This document shows positions 50,289 to 58,200 of a DNA stretch of 64,000 nucleotides, piece after piece (the first letter of the stretch is position 1; each line of letters starts with the position of its first letter). The position numbers were made by a program, and so were the translations under genes. Below the pieces are notes generated by a model. That model did not search any database and had not been told where the DNA came from. It saw only the letters and a program-made list of their open reading frames with translations. Source of the DNA: CAZLKN01 sp964560135 (GTDB taxonomy: Bacteria > Actinomycetota > JAICYB01); NCBI GenBank assembly GCA_964560135.1, contig CAZLKN010000001.1, positions 169,400 through 233,399 on the forward strand, written 5' to 3'.

Positions 50289-52151
50289 GTGGCCGCGAAA
50301 TCCGTCCAGGAGATCGAGCAGGTCGTCGTCCGCTTCGCCGGTGACTCCGGCGACGGGATGCAGGTCACCGGCGACCGCTTCACGAACGCCACGGCCGTCT
50401 TCGGCAACGATCTGGCCACCTTCCCCGATTACCCGGCCGAGATCCGGGCCCCCGCAGGGACCACCTACGGCGTGTCCGGCTTCCAGGTGCATTTCGCCGA
50501 CCACGACATCCTCACCCCCGGGGACGCGCCCAACGTGCTGGTCGCCATGAATCCCGCCGCACTCAAGACCAATCTCGGAGACCTCGAGCCGGGCGGCACG
50601 CTGATCGTGAACTCCGACGCATTCGAGGACCGCAACCTCCAGAAGGCCGGCTACGCCGCCAACCCGCTCACCGACGGCTCTCTCGAGGGCTATCAGGTCT
50701 ACGAGGTGCCGCTGAACAAGCTCACCCTCGGAGCGCTCGACGGGATCGAGGGCCTCACGCAGAAGGAGGCCCTCCGGGCCAAGAACATGTTCGCCCTGGG
50801 CCTGCTGACATGGATGTTCTCCCGCCCCGCGCAAGGAACCGAGCAGTGGATGCGCAGCAAGTTCGGCAAGCGTCCGGAGATCGCCGAGGCCAACATCCGC
50901 GCCTTCAAGGCGGGGATCGCGTTCGGGGAGACCACCGAGGTCTTCACCCACAGCTTCGTGGTGAAGCCGGCGACGCTCGAGCCCGGGACCTACCGCAACA
51001 TCACCGGCAACCTCGCCCTGAGCTACGGACTGGTCGCCGCCGCCCAACGGTCGGGCCTCGAGATGTTCCTCGCCGGCTACCCGATCACCCCGGCCTCCGA
51101 CGTACTCCAGGAGCTCGCCCGCCACAAGGCCTTCGGAGTGAAGACGATGCAGGCCGAGGACGAGATCAGTTCCATCGGTGCGGCGCTGGGAGCGTCCTTC
51201 GGCGGCGCCCTGGGCGTCACGATCACCTCCGGCCCGGGACTCGACCTGAAATCCGAGACCCTCGGGCTCGCGGTTTCGGTGGAGCTGCCGATGCTCGTGA
51301 TCGACATCCAGCGGGCCGGCCCGTCCACCGGGATGCCGACGAAGACCGAGCAGGCCGACCTGCTGCTGGCGATGTTCGGTCGACACGGTGAGGCGCCGCT
51401 GCCGATCGTGGCGGCCAAGAGCCCCACCGACTGCTTCGACATCGTGCTCGAGGCGGCACGGCTGTCGTTGAAGTACCGAACCCCGGTGATCATCCTGTCC
51501 GACGCGTTCCTCGCCAACGGGGCGGAGCCGTGGCGGCTGCCCTCGGTCGACGATCTGCCCGACCTGCGTACCGTCTTCTCCTTCGCCACCGAAACGAACC
51601 AGGACGGCGAGTTCTGGCCGTTCAAACGCGATCCCGAGACCCTCGCCCGTCCGTGGGCGATCCCCGGCACCGCGGGCCTCGAGCACCGGATCGGGGGCCT
51701 CGAGAAGTCGGACGGACCCGGCGACATCTCCTACGACCCCGACAACCACCACAAGATGACGCTGCTGCGGGCCGAGAAGATCGCCCGGATCGCCCGGGAC
51801 ATCCCACCCCTGCCCGTGGACGACCCCGATGGTGACGCCCGGCTGTTGATCCTGGCCTGGGGCTCGACCTACGGTCCGGTGCGCGCCACCTGCAAGCGGC
51901 TGCGCCGCGCCGGACGCAAGGTCGCCCAAGCCCACCTGCGGCATCTCAATCCCTTCCCGGCCAACCTCGGCGAGGTGCTGCGGTCCTACGACCGGGTGGT
52001 GATCCCCGAACACAACCTCGGACAACTGCTCAAGCTGGTGCGGGCCGAGTTCCTCGTGGACGCGCGCGGCTACAACAAGGTTGCCGGGGTGCCCTTCAAG
52101 GCCGCCGAGCTCGAACAGGTCATGATCGACCATCTGGAGGAGATCTCATGA
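50289..52151 (+). CDS. korA: 2-oxoacid:ferredoxin oxidoreductase, gamma-alpha fusion subunit (KorA)
   Basis: A 620-residue subunit. An N-terminal gamma-type domain (residues 8-200, VVRFAGDSGDGMQVTGDRF) is fused to the alpha domain (from about 230, with GYPITPASDVLQELARH and the QAEDEISSIGAALGASFGG block). With KorB it oxidises 2-oxoglutarate (or a related oxoacid) to the acyl-CoA and passes electrons to ferredoxin. This two-subunit form is the one used by mycobacteria in place of, or beside, 2-oxoglutarate dehydrogenase. GTG start with GAGAGGAG upstream. It overlaps korB by four bases. Confidence 0.93.
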   Translation: MAAKSVQEIEQVVVRFAGDSGDGMQVTGDRFTNATAVFGNDLATFPDYPAEIRAPAGTTYGVSGFQVHFADHDILTPGDAPNVLVAMNPAALKTNLGDLEPGGTLIVNSDAFEDRNLQKAGYAANPLTDGSLEGYQVYEVPLNKLTLGALDGIEGLTQKEALRAKNMFALGLLTWMFSRPAQGTEQWMRSKFGKRPEIAEANIRAFKAGIAFGETTEVFTHSFVVKPATLEPGTYRNITGNLALSYGLVAAAQRSGLEMFLAGYPITPASDVLQELARHKAFGVKTMQAEDEISSIGAALGASFGGALGVTITSGPGLDLKSETLGLAVSVELPMLVIDIQRAGPSTGMPTKTEQADLLLAMFGRHGEAPLPIVAAKSPTDCFDIVLEAARLSLKYRTPVIILSDAFLANGAEPWRLPSVDDLPDLRTVFSFATETNQDGEFWPFKRDPETLARPWAIPGTAGLEHRIGGLEKSDGPGDISYDPDNHHKMTLLRAEKIARIARDIPPLPVDDPDGDARLLILAWGSTYGPVRATCKRLRRAGRKVAQAHLRHLNPFPANLGEVLRSYDRVVIPEHNLGQLLKLVRAEFLVDARGYNKVAGVPFKAAELEQVMIDHLEEIS

Positions 52152-53188
52152 GCACCGGCAACGCGAACGGCGGGGCCCCCGTGGTCCAGCTCACCAAGAA
52201 GGACTTCGAGTCCGACCAGGACGTGCGGTGGTGCCCGGGGTGCGGCGACTACGCGATCCTGGCCACCGTCCAGAGCTTCATGCCCGAACTCGGCGTCCCG
52301 CGTGAGAACGTCGTGTTCGTCTCCGGGATCGGGTGCGCGTCCCGGTTCCCCTACTACATGGAGACCTACGGGATCCACGGGATCCACGGGCGGGCCCCCG
52401 CGATCGCCACGGGACTGTCGGCCGCCCGTCCCGACCTCGACATCTGGGTGGTCACCGGGGACGGCGACGCGCTGTCGATCGGCGGCAACCACCTGATCCA
52501 CGCGATGCGTCGGAACGTCGACCTCACGGTCCTGCTGTTCAACAACCAGATCTACGGGCTCACGAAGGGGCAGTACTCGCCGACCTCCGAGATCGGCAAG
52601 GTGACGAAGTCGACCCCCTTCGGCTCGGCCGACTATCCCTTCAACCCCATCTCGCTGGCTCTGGGGGCCGAGTGCTCGTTCGTGGCCCGCACCGTGGACA
52701 ACGACCGCCGTCACATGACCGAGGTGCTCGGCAAGGCGATCAAGCACCGCGGGACACGGTTCATCGAGATCTACCAGAACTGCAACATCTTCAACGACGG
52801 CGCCTTCGACGCGGTCCGCGACCCGAAGATCCGCGGAGCCAACCTGATCAAACTCGAGCCCGGGAAGGCGATCCGGTTCGGGGCCCAGGACGAGAAGGGG
52901 GTCGTAGCCGATTCCGACGGCACCCTGCGGATCGTGGACGTGGAAGAGGTCGGTGAGGACCGCCTGCTCGTGCACGACGAGAACACCCTCGACGCCTCCA
53001 GGGCGTTCGCCCTCTCGAGGCTGGCTCACACCCCGACCGGACCCACCCCCACCGGCGTGTTCCGCGCCGTGGAGCGGCCCGTGTACGAAGACATCCTGCA
53101 GCGCCAGCAGGACGATGCGCGGGCGAAGGACGCAGAGGCTGATCTCCACGCGCTGTTGCGTACGGGCGACGTCTGGGACGCCGGGTAG
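52148..53188 (+). CDS. korB: 2-oxoacid:ferredoxin oxidoreductase beta subunit (KorB)
   Basis: A 346-residue partner of KorA that binds thiamine diphosphate and one Fe-S cluster. WCPGCGD holds two cluster cysteines, and the TPP/Mg site is GDGDALSIGGNH. The Cys in SGIGCASR supplies a third ligand. Dependence on thiamine diphosphate links it functionally to the thiamine-controlled transporter at 55726-57135. Length is typical. Confidence 0.94.
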   Translation: MSTGNANGGAPVVQLTKKDFESDQDVRWCPGCGDYAILATVQSFMPELGVPRENVVFVSGIGCASRFPYYMETYGIHGIHGRAPAIATGLSAARPDLDIWVVTGDGDALSIGGNHLIHAMRRNVDLTVLLFNNQIYGLTKGQYSPTSEIGKVTKSTPFGSADYPFNPISLALGAECSFVARTVDNDRRHMTEVLGKAIKHRGTRFIEIYQNCNIFNDGAFDAVRDPKIRGANLIKLEPGKAIRFGAQDEKGVVADSDGTLRIVDVEEVGEDRLLVHDENTLDASRAFALSRLAHTPTGPTPTGVFRAVERPVYEDILQRQQDDARAKDAEADLHALLRTGDVWDAG

Positions 53189-53191
53189 CGC

Positions 53192-53602
53192 TCAGTCGCT
53201 TTCGGGTGGCGGCCGCTGACGGTCCCCCTGGTTGCCCGGGTCCGGGGTGGCGGGCGGGTCGTCGTCCTCCGACGGTGTGGGGGCCGGGGTGGCCGTCCGC
53301 ACATCCGGGGTCGGCGTGGCCACGACGCGCGGTGTAGGCGGGGGTGGGGTCTCGTCGGGGATGCAGAACCCCTCGTCGGGATCGTAGGTCGACCCGCGTA
53401 CGCAGGGGATCGGGGTCCGTTCGACCAGCTCGCACCGGCCCGTGGCCGGGTCGCAGCTGTGTCCCACACCGCAGGCGACGCAGGGGCTCCGCGACGGGGT
53501 CTGGGGGCCGGGGGTACGGGCGATGGTGTCGGCGACCGGCTCCTGGACGGGCACCGGAGCCAGCGAGAACGCCACCAGCGCCGCCGCGAAGGCGCCCAGC
53601 AT
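53192..53602 (-). CDS. Membrane-anchored Cys- and Pro-rich protein of unknown function
   Basis: A 136-residue product in the annotated form: a hydrophobic start, then six Cys (CVACGVGHSC, CEL, PCV, FCI) and a Pro/Thr/Asp tail. The frame stays open upstream and would add a basic stretch (SRDRRPGKLSRWVRTYRLPL) ideal for a membrane anchor, but no ATG, GTG or TTG is found there. AGGAGG at 53696-53691 stands ten bases before an in-frame ATC. The true start may therefore be non-standard or hidden by an error. Convergent with korB. Confidence 0.5.
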   Translation of the reverse strand: MLGAFAAALVAFSLAPVPVQEPVADTIARTPGPQTPSRSPCVACGVGHSCDPATGRCELVERTPIPCVRGSTYDPDEGFCIPDETPPPPTPRVVATPTPDVRTATPAPTPSEDDDPPATPDPGNQGDRQRPPPESD

Positions 53603-53743
53603 CCCGAGCGGGAGCCGGTAGGTACGGACCCAGCGCGACAGCTTGCCGGGCCGCCGGTCTCGTGACGTGAACGTGTCGATGTCCGCTCGTCCTCCTGCCG
53701 GTGGTCTTCCCGCGCGGGAGTCTACCTGCGGGGACCGACAGTC

Positions 53744-54457
53744 CTACGGCGTGGAGCCGACGGCGATCTCGCGGACGCACAGATCGTGACCGAGCCGCTT
53801 GGAGGCCGTCTTCAGCATCTCGACGTCACCGGAGCCGAAAGCGTCGAGGACCCCCTGCACGATCGCCCGGTCGAGTTGGCAGACCTCGCCCTCGGGTGCC
53901 TCCATGGCCACGCGTCCGAACGGGCAGTTGCTGGTCGACACCTGGACGGTGCCGTCCACGCAACGCTGGATCGACGGGTGGAAGCCGAGCCGCTCCAGGA
54001 CCCCTTCGAGGCAGACGACCGCGTCGTCCGGTCCGAGGCCGAGCTCGGCCTTCACCGTGAGCGCGGTCTCGCGGCCGAAGCGCCGTCCGACCGCCTCCAG
54101 GCCCTCACCGGAGGTCAGCGCCTGGAGCAGCAGATGGGCCAGCAGGTCGTAGTGGCGTTCGGGGATCGAGAACGAGACCTCCACGTCGCTGCAGGTGTAC
54201 AGCTTCGAGGGTCGGCCGGCACCGGGCCCGCGACGGCCGTTCACCCGCTTGAACTCCGAGCGGAGCAGGCCGGCGTCCAGCAGCTTGTCGAGGTGGAACT
54301 TGGCCGCGTTGCGGTGGATGTCGAAGCGGCGCGCGACCTCGTTGACGGTGACGGGCCCGTGGTGGCGCAGGACGTGGAGGTAGATCGCGCGGCGCCGTTC
54401 ATCACCGAGGATCGAAGCGATCCGGTCGGGGTCGTGGGGTAGTGGGATCGACGTCAT
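53744..54457 (-). CDS. SufR-like Fe-S-binding transcriptional regulator
   Basis: A 237-residue regulator with an ArsR/DeoR-type winged helix (residues 12-85, GPVTVNEVARRFDIHRNAAK) and a C-terminal sensor domain containing Cys178, Cys193 and Cys227 (NCPFG, VCQLD, LCVRE). This layout matches SufR, which binds a [4Fe-4S] cluster and represses the suf operon when iron-sulfur supply is good. No suf genes are in view; instead the gene diverges from a WhiB gene, itself an Fe-S protein. GGTGA precedes the ATG. Confidence 0.75.
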   Translation of the reverse strand: MTSIPLPHDPDRIASILGDERRRAIYLHVLRHHGPVTVNEVARRFDIHRNAAKFHLDKLLDAGLLRSEFKRVNGRRGPGAGRPSKLYTCSDVEVSFSIPERHYDLLAHLLLQALTSGEGLEAVGRRFGRETALTVKAELGLGPDDAVVCLEGVLERLGFHPSIQRCVDGTVQVSTSNCPFGRVAMEAPEGEVCQLDRAIVQGVLDAFGSGDVEMLKTASKRLGHDLCVREIAVGSTP

Positions 54458-54516
54458 CAGAGGTCACCTTTCCGGCCCCCGCCCCCAGGGCAACCCGTAA
54501 CAGCGGGGACTTCCCA

Positions 54517-54545
54517 AGTCTACCGGGGCTCGGAGAACGTGTAAA
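54517..54545 (-). promoter_or_regulatory. Promoter of the SufR-like gene
   Basis: On the minus strand TTTACA (54545-54540), 17 bases, then TAGACT (54522-54517). The leader is about 55 bases. Confidence 0.55.
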
Positions 54546-54596
54546 CCAAAGGCCGGTTGTGTAAAGACTTGACGGAGGGTCGTACAGTGATAAGGG
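54539..54596 (+). promoter_or_regulatory. WhiB promoter region with paired GTGTAAA repeats
   Basis: GTGTAAA occurs at 54539-54545 and again at 54559-54565, 20 bp (two helical turns) apart, with AACC-N7-GGTT (54544-54558) between. The second copy ends three bases before TTGACG (54569-54574); TAAGGG (54591-54596) lies 16 bases on. The first copy also forms the -35 of the divergent SufR-like gene, so a protein bound here could control both. A GC hairpin (54651-54679) lies in the leader. Confidence 0.45.
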
Positions 54597-54747
54597 TAAG
54601 AACGCAGCATCAACGGCTCCTGGGCTTGATCTGTAGGATCGGCCGGAAGGAACCCCTGGAGCGTCCCGCCCCGGGGGTTTTCCCACTCACGGAACCGCCT
54701 GGCCCCGCCGACGGCGCCCGGGAGCCCGATGGAGGAACGAAGGAAAC

Positions 54748-55062
54748 ATGATGGAGACGACGACACCACTGGCCCAACTGTTCATGGTCGAGCCCGAGAA
54801 CGACTGGCGGACCGGTGCCGCCTGCCGCGAGCTCGACCCCGACCTCTTCTTCTCGCCCGACAGTTTCGAGTCGAAGCAGGAGAAGGACGAACGTGAGATC
54901 GAGGCGAAGGCGGTCTGTGCCCGGTGCACGGTCCGTGACGAGTGCCTCGACTACGCCCTCAAAGCCGGTGAGCGCTACGGGATCTGGGGCGGGCTCACCG
55001 AGCAGGAGCGCCGCGCCCACGTCCGCCGGCGCGGCAACCGATCGGCCCAGCGGGTCTCCTAG
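54748..55062 (+). CDS. WhiB-family Fe-S transcription factor, first copy
   Basis: A 104-residue protein with the four cluster cysteines Cys26, Cys57, Cys60 and Cys66 (C-x2-C-x5-C) and the turn GIWGG near 78-82, then a basic tail RRAHVRRRGNR. WhiB proteins bind a [4Fe-4S] cluster and act with the primary sigma factor to control redox, division or secondary metabolism genes. Two ATGs in tandem are possible starts; AAGGAAA precedes them. It has a leader of about 150 bases and diverges from a SufR-like regulator. Confidence 0.93.
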   Translation: MMETTTPLAQLFMVEPENDWRTGAACRELDPDLFFSPDSFESKQEKDEREIEAKAVCARCTVRDECLDYALKAGERYGIWGGLTEQERRAHVRRRGNRSAQRVS

Positions 55063-55108
55063 CGGGCGCCTGCCTTCCCGGCCCCCGGGTGGTTGGTACC
55101 GTGCGGGG

Positions 55109-55729
55109 ATGCCGCCGCGCTACGGTCCGGAGTGTCTCGACAGGCTCCGCTCCGTGCTGCCCGACGACCGCGGTGATCTCACCGAGGCAGACCGCCCCGC
55201 GGCGGTGCTGATCCCGCTGTTCGCGTGCGATGGCGAGCTCCACGTGGTGCTGACGAAGCGGTCGGCGACGGTTCGCCGTCATCGCGGCGAGGTGTCCTTC
55301 CCCGGCGGGGGGTGGGAATCCGGCGACCCTTCGCTTGCGGACACCGCACTGCGCGAGGCGCAGGAGGAGGTCGGCCTCGCCCCCGCAGACGTGGAGATCC
55401 TGGGCATCCTCGGGGACGCCCCCACGGCCGTCACCGGATGGGTCGTGCGGCCGTTCGTGGCGCGGATCCCCTTCCCCTACGATCTCGTGCCAGACCCCCG
55501 GGAGGTGGCCCGCGTCCTCACTCCGCCGCTGCACCTGCTCGCCGACCCGCACCGGCGCAGGGACGAGGTCTGGGAGCGGGGCGGGGTCCGCTTCCCGATG
55601 CACTTCTTCGACGTGGACGGTGAGGTCGTCTGGGGGTTGACGGCCCGCCTGCTGGTGGTCCTGCTCGACCGGATCGAGGGCCGGGAGCCGGGCCCCCTGA
55701 CCCTGCCGCCGTCCCCTCCGCCGGACTAG
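55109..55729 (+). CDS. Nudix hydrolase, CoA diphosphatase type
   Basis: A 206-residue Nudix protein. The Nudix box runs from GGGWESG to REAQEEVGL, and the upstream LTKRSATVRRHRGEVSFPGG is the signature of the CoA-pyrophosphatase (NudL/NUDT7) subgroup. It probably cleaves CoA or its oxidised or acylated forms to phosphopantetheine and 3',5'-ADP. It starts 46 bases after the WhiB gene and converges on the transporter gene with overlapping stops. Confidence 0.88.
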   Translation: MPPRYGPECLDRLRSVLPDDRGDLTEADRPAAVLIPLFACDGELHVVLTKRSATVRRHRGEVSFPGGGWESGDPSLADTALREAQEEVGLAPADVEILGILGDAPTAVTGWVVRPFVARIPFPYDLVPDPREVARVLTPPLHLLADPHRRRDEVWERGGVRFPMHFFDVDGEVVWGLTARLLVVLLDRIEGREPGPLTLPPSPPPD

Positions 55730-57135
55730 GCGGCGGCGGTTTCCACGGGGCGGCGGGTGCGCGTGGCGAGGGTGACGGCCAGGGTCACCGCCGCGGACGC
55801 CAGCGGAGCCACCACGAAGGCGCCGAACGCCGGTCCCTCGGGCAGGGTCAGCAGCACGACGCCCTGCCACAGCGATCCGCGGGTGATCCACCCGAGGGCC
55901 ACGATCCCGGCCAGCCCGGCCACGGCCCCGGCCACCGCGGCGGCGTGCGGGACCCGCCTCCAGAGGCCGGCGAAGACCGGGACCGCGATGGTCGCCGCCA
56001 GCAGGTCCGCGACCAGGAACAGGCGCAGGACGCTGTGCCCCTGGAGCGCGATCACGGCTGCGGGCACGGTGAGGGCGACGGTGATGGCGCGGGCCGCGCC
56101 CAGCGTGATCCGGCCCCCGGCCACGTGAACGGCGCCCAGCGAGGTGAGGGCGTTCTGCAGGGTGTCCACGGTGGAGCACACGAGCGCGACGGCGAGCCCC
56201 ACCACGCCGACCACGACCCAGCTCGGGAGTCCCTCGAGCAGCGTGAAGAACGCGAGGGACGGCACCTCCAGCGCCCCGCGGCCCGCGGCGACGGCACCCC
56301 CGAGCCCCAGGATCGCGATCATCGGCACGATCGCGATCCCCGCCCCCACGGTGCCCCGCACGAGGACGCGGTCGTCACGGGAGGCCCAGACGCGCTGCCA
56401 GAAGCCCTGGTGGAAGAGGTTCGCCGCCACGACGGCGATCATGAGGACGACGAACAGCTCGGCCCCCGTCCGGCCGACGGCCCAGGCGCCGCCGGCGCGG
56501 GCCGCCTGCAGCGGAGCCTCGACGCCTGCGAAGACGGCCACGGCGCCCGCGACGAGCAGCGTGGCGATGAGCCATGCCTGCCACCGGTCGGTGTGCAGCG
56601 ACGCGGGGAGGCCGCCGTAGGCCGTGTAGGCGGCGGTCACCGCGGCGACGGCGACGATCGGGACGAGCGGGTCGATGCCACTGAGCAGGGCGACCACCCC
56701 GCCGACGGCGGTGAGCTCGGCGGTCAGGAAGAGGAACATGTACAGCACCGAGATCCCGCCGGCGTAGGCCTGCATGCCCCGTCCGAAGCGTTGCCGGACG
56801 AAGTCCAGGACCGTCGAGCCGCGCGGGACGTGCGCGCGCACCGCCGGACCGAGCCAGGCGAAGATCGCGACCGCCACCGCCTGTCCCACGGCGTACCCGG
56901 CGATCCCCAGGGCGCCGCCGAATGTGCCCACCTCAGGAGGCGCGAACAGGATCCAGGCACCGAGCGCGGAGGCGAAGAAGCTGAGGGCCACGGCGGCCGC
57001 ACCCTGGGTGGCGCGGGCGGTGAGGTAGGGGTCGCGCTGGTCGACGCCGAACCGCGTCGCACCCCTGACGCCGACCCATGCGAACAGCGCGAGTGCGGCG
57101 AACGTGACGGTGAGTCCGAGTGTGCTGCCGATCAT
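55726..57135 (-). CDS. SSS-family transporter under TPP control (thiamine or precursor uptake)
   Basis: A 469-residue sodium:solute symporter-family protein with about 13 membrane segments. Family marks are YTAYGGLPASLHTDRWQAWL and NLFHQGFWQRVWASRDDR. A TPP riboswitch lies directly upstream, so the substrate is almost certainly thiamine or one of its pyrimidine or thiazole precursors. Comparative studies have proposed an SSS-type thiamine-regulated transporter called ThiV; I cannot tell whether this is an orthologue, so no symbol is given. The ATG is two bases after the aptamer's closing stem. Confidence 0.85.
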   Translation of the reverse strand: MIGSTLGLTVTFAALALFAWVGVRGATRFGVDQRDPYLTARATQGAAAVALSFFASALGAWILFAPPEVGTFGGALGIAGYAVGQAVAVAIFAWLGPAVRAHVPRGSTVLDFVRQRFGRGMQAYAGGISVLYMFLFLTAELTAVGGVVALLSGIDPLVPIVAVAAVTAAYTAYGGLPASLHTDRWQAWLIATLLVAGAVAVFAGVEAPLQAARAGGAWAVGRTGAELFVVLMIAVVAANLFHQGFWQRVWASRDDRVLVRGTVGAGIAIVPMIAILGLGGAVAAGRGALEVPSLAFFTLLEGLPSWVVVGVVGLAVALVCSTVDTLQNALTSLGAVHVAGGRITLGAARAITVALTVPAAVIALQGHSVLRLFLVADLLAATIAVPVFAGLWRRVPHAAAVAGAVAGLAGIVALGWITRGSLWQGVVLLTLPEGPAFGAFVVAPLASAAVTLAVTLATRTRRPVETAAA

Positions 57136-57137
57136 CT

Positions 57138-57232
57138 ACGGGCCTCCCTTCGCCGGCGTTACCCGGATCAGGTTCTGGGGGTCGGCGGCTCACCAGCCGC
57201 CCTCTCAGCCCGGTCCCACCGAGCTCCCCCGT
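57138..57232 (-). promoter_or_regulatory. TPP (THI-box) riboswitch
   Basis: Reading the minus strand: P1 ACGGG (57232-57228), the CTGAGAGGG block of the pyrimidine-binding arm, a long P3 hairpin, then AGAACCTGATCCGGGTAACG, GCCGGCGAAGGGAGG and the closing CCCGT (57142-57138). All conserved THI elements are present. The ribosome-binding site AGGGAGG sits inside the 3' part of the aptamer, seven bases from the ATG, so ligand binding should block translation directly. Confidence 0.93.
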
Positions 57233-57255
57233 CCGTTTGGACGTGATCTACGGTC

Positions 57256-58110
57256 TCACGACCGCTTCTTGCGGCCACCACCCTTCGGTTTCTCGTCCTC
57301 CGCGTCAACTCCGGCGTCACGCAGGGCGGCGGCCAGCGCCGTGTTGGCGCTCTTCGAGCGATCGTCGCTCTTCGCCTTGCCGGAGGCGGCGGTCTTGGCC
57401 TTTGGTTTGGCCCGGGTCTTCTTGGCGGGTTTCTCCGTGCCGGACGCCTCGGCGGCGCGTTTCCCGGAGGCCGCCGACTCCGGCAGCTCGGGTTGTTCGG
57501 TGCCCCCGGCCTTCTCCTCGCTCGGTTTCTCCTCCGCCGGCGGTTCGGACTTGTCGGCCTCGGGTTTGTCTGCTTCGGACTTGGCTGCCTTGGGCTTCTC
57601 GGTCTTGGCCTTCTCGGTCTTCGGTTTCTCGGCTTTGGGTTTCTCGGCTTTGGGCTGCTCGGTTCCTTCGGGCTTCTCCAGTTCCCGCCGCACACGCTCC
57701 AGCTCTCGGACGATGGACGCCTGTGCCTGCTGGAGCCCGTCCAGGGACGAGCGCAGCTTGCCGACCTCGTCGAGGAGGGTCCCGACCCGGGCGAGTTCGC
57801 GCTCGACCACGCCGACGAGCTGGGCCAGGCGGGCGTTCGAAGCGGGCTCGGAGGCCGGCTGTGGAGCCTTGGGCTTCGCCTCCTGCGTCTTGGGGGCCGG
57901 CTTGGCGGGCTGGTTCGGCTGGCCGTCCTGGTTCGCCGCCCGCTTGGCGAGGTACTCGTCGAGAGATGTCTGGGGGATCGACCACCGCTCGCCGGCGGCG
58001 TCGGTCACCTTCTCGGCCGCCAGGGTGCCCTTGCGGATGAGTTCTCGGACCCGGATCTGGCTGACGCCCAGGACGCGGGACGCCTCACGCATCGAGATGC
58101 CTTCGGTCAT
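57256..58110 (-). CDS. Helix-turn-helix protein with Lys/Glu/Pro repeat tail
   Basis: A 284-residue protein. Residues 1-55 are an excisionase/MerR-like HTH (MREASRVLGVSQIRVRELIR, then KGTLAAEKV). Residues 85-145 form a probable coiled coil (ARLAQLVGVVERELARVGTLL onward). Residues 145-215 are a run of EKPKAEKPKTEKAKTEKPKA-type units, and a Lys/Ala-rich basic C-terminus follows. Actinobacterial proteins with HTH plus such tails bind DNA, but this one is not otherwise recognised. GAGGGGG precedes the ATG. The riboswitch lies just beyond its stop. Confidence 0.6.
   Translation of the reverse strand: MTEGISMREASRVLGVSQIRVRELIRKGTLAAEKVTDAAGERWSIPQTSLDEYLAKRAANQDGQPNQPAKPAPKTQEAKPKAPQPASEPASNARLAQLVGVVERELARVGTLLDEVGKLRSSLDGLQQAQASIVRELERVRRELEKPEGTEQPKAEKPKAEKPKTEKAKTEKPKAAKSEADKPEADKSEPPAEEKPSEEKAGGTEQPELPESAASGKRAAEASGTEKPAKKTRAKPKAKTAASGKAKSDDRSKSANTALAAALRDAGVDAEDEKPKGGGRKKRS
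57537..57665 (-). repeat. Short tandem repeat coding EKPKA/EKPKT units
   Basis: Imperfect 15-18 bp units (variants of CCGAGAAACCCAAAG on the minus strand) encode the charged low-complexity stretch of the HTH protein. Confidence 0.6.
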
Positions 58111-58200
58111 GCGGGTACCCCCTCGGCGGTGCGGGGACGGGAAGTCGACGCGTCAGGGTACCAAGTGAGCCCGGGTCGGGTCGACGAGACCGGCGTGGGG

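Noticed and set aside
54651..54679. Hairpin in the first WhiB leader as a riboswitch or attenuator
   Set aside because: AACCCC/GGGGTT pairing is short, and no known aptamer or leader peptide is visible.
57537..57665. Tandem DNA repeat as a mobile or structural element
   Set aside because: The repeat is in frame within the HTH protein and encodes EKPK units; a coding explanation suffices.
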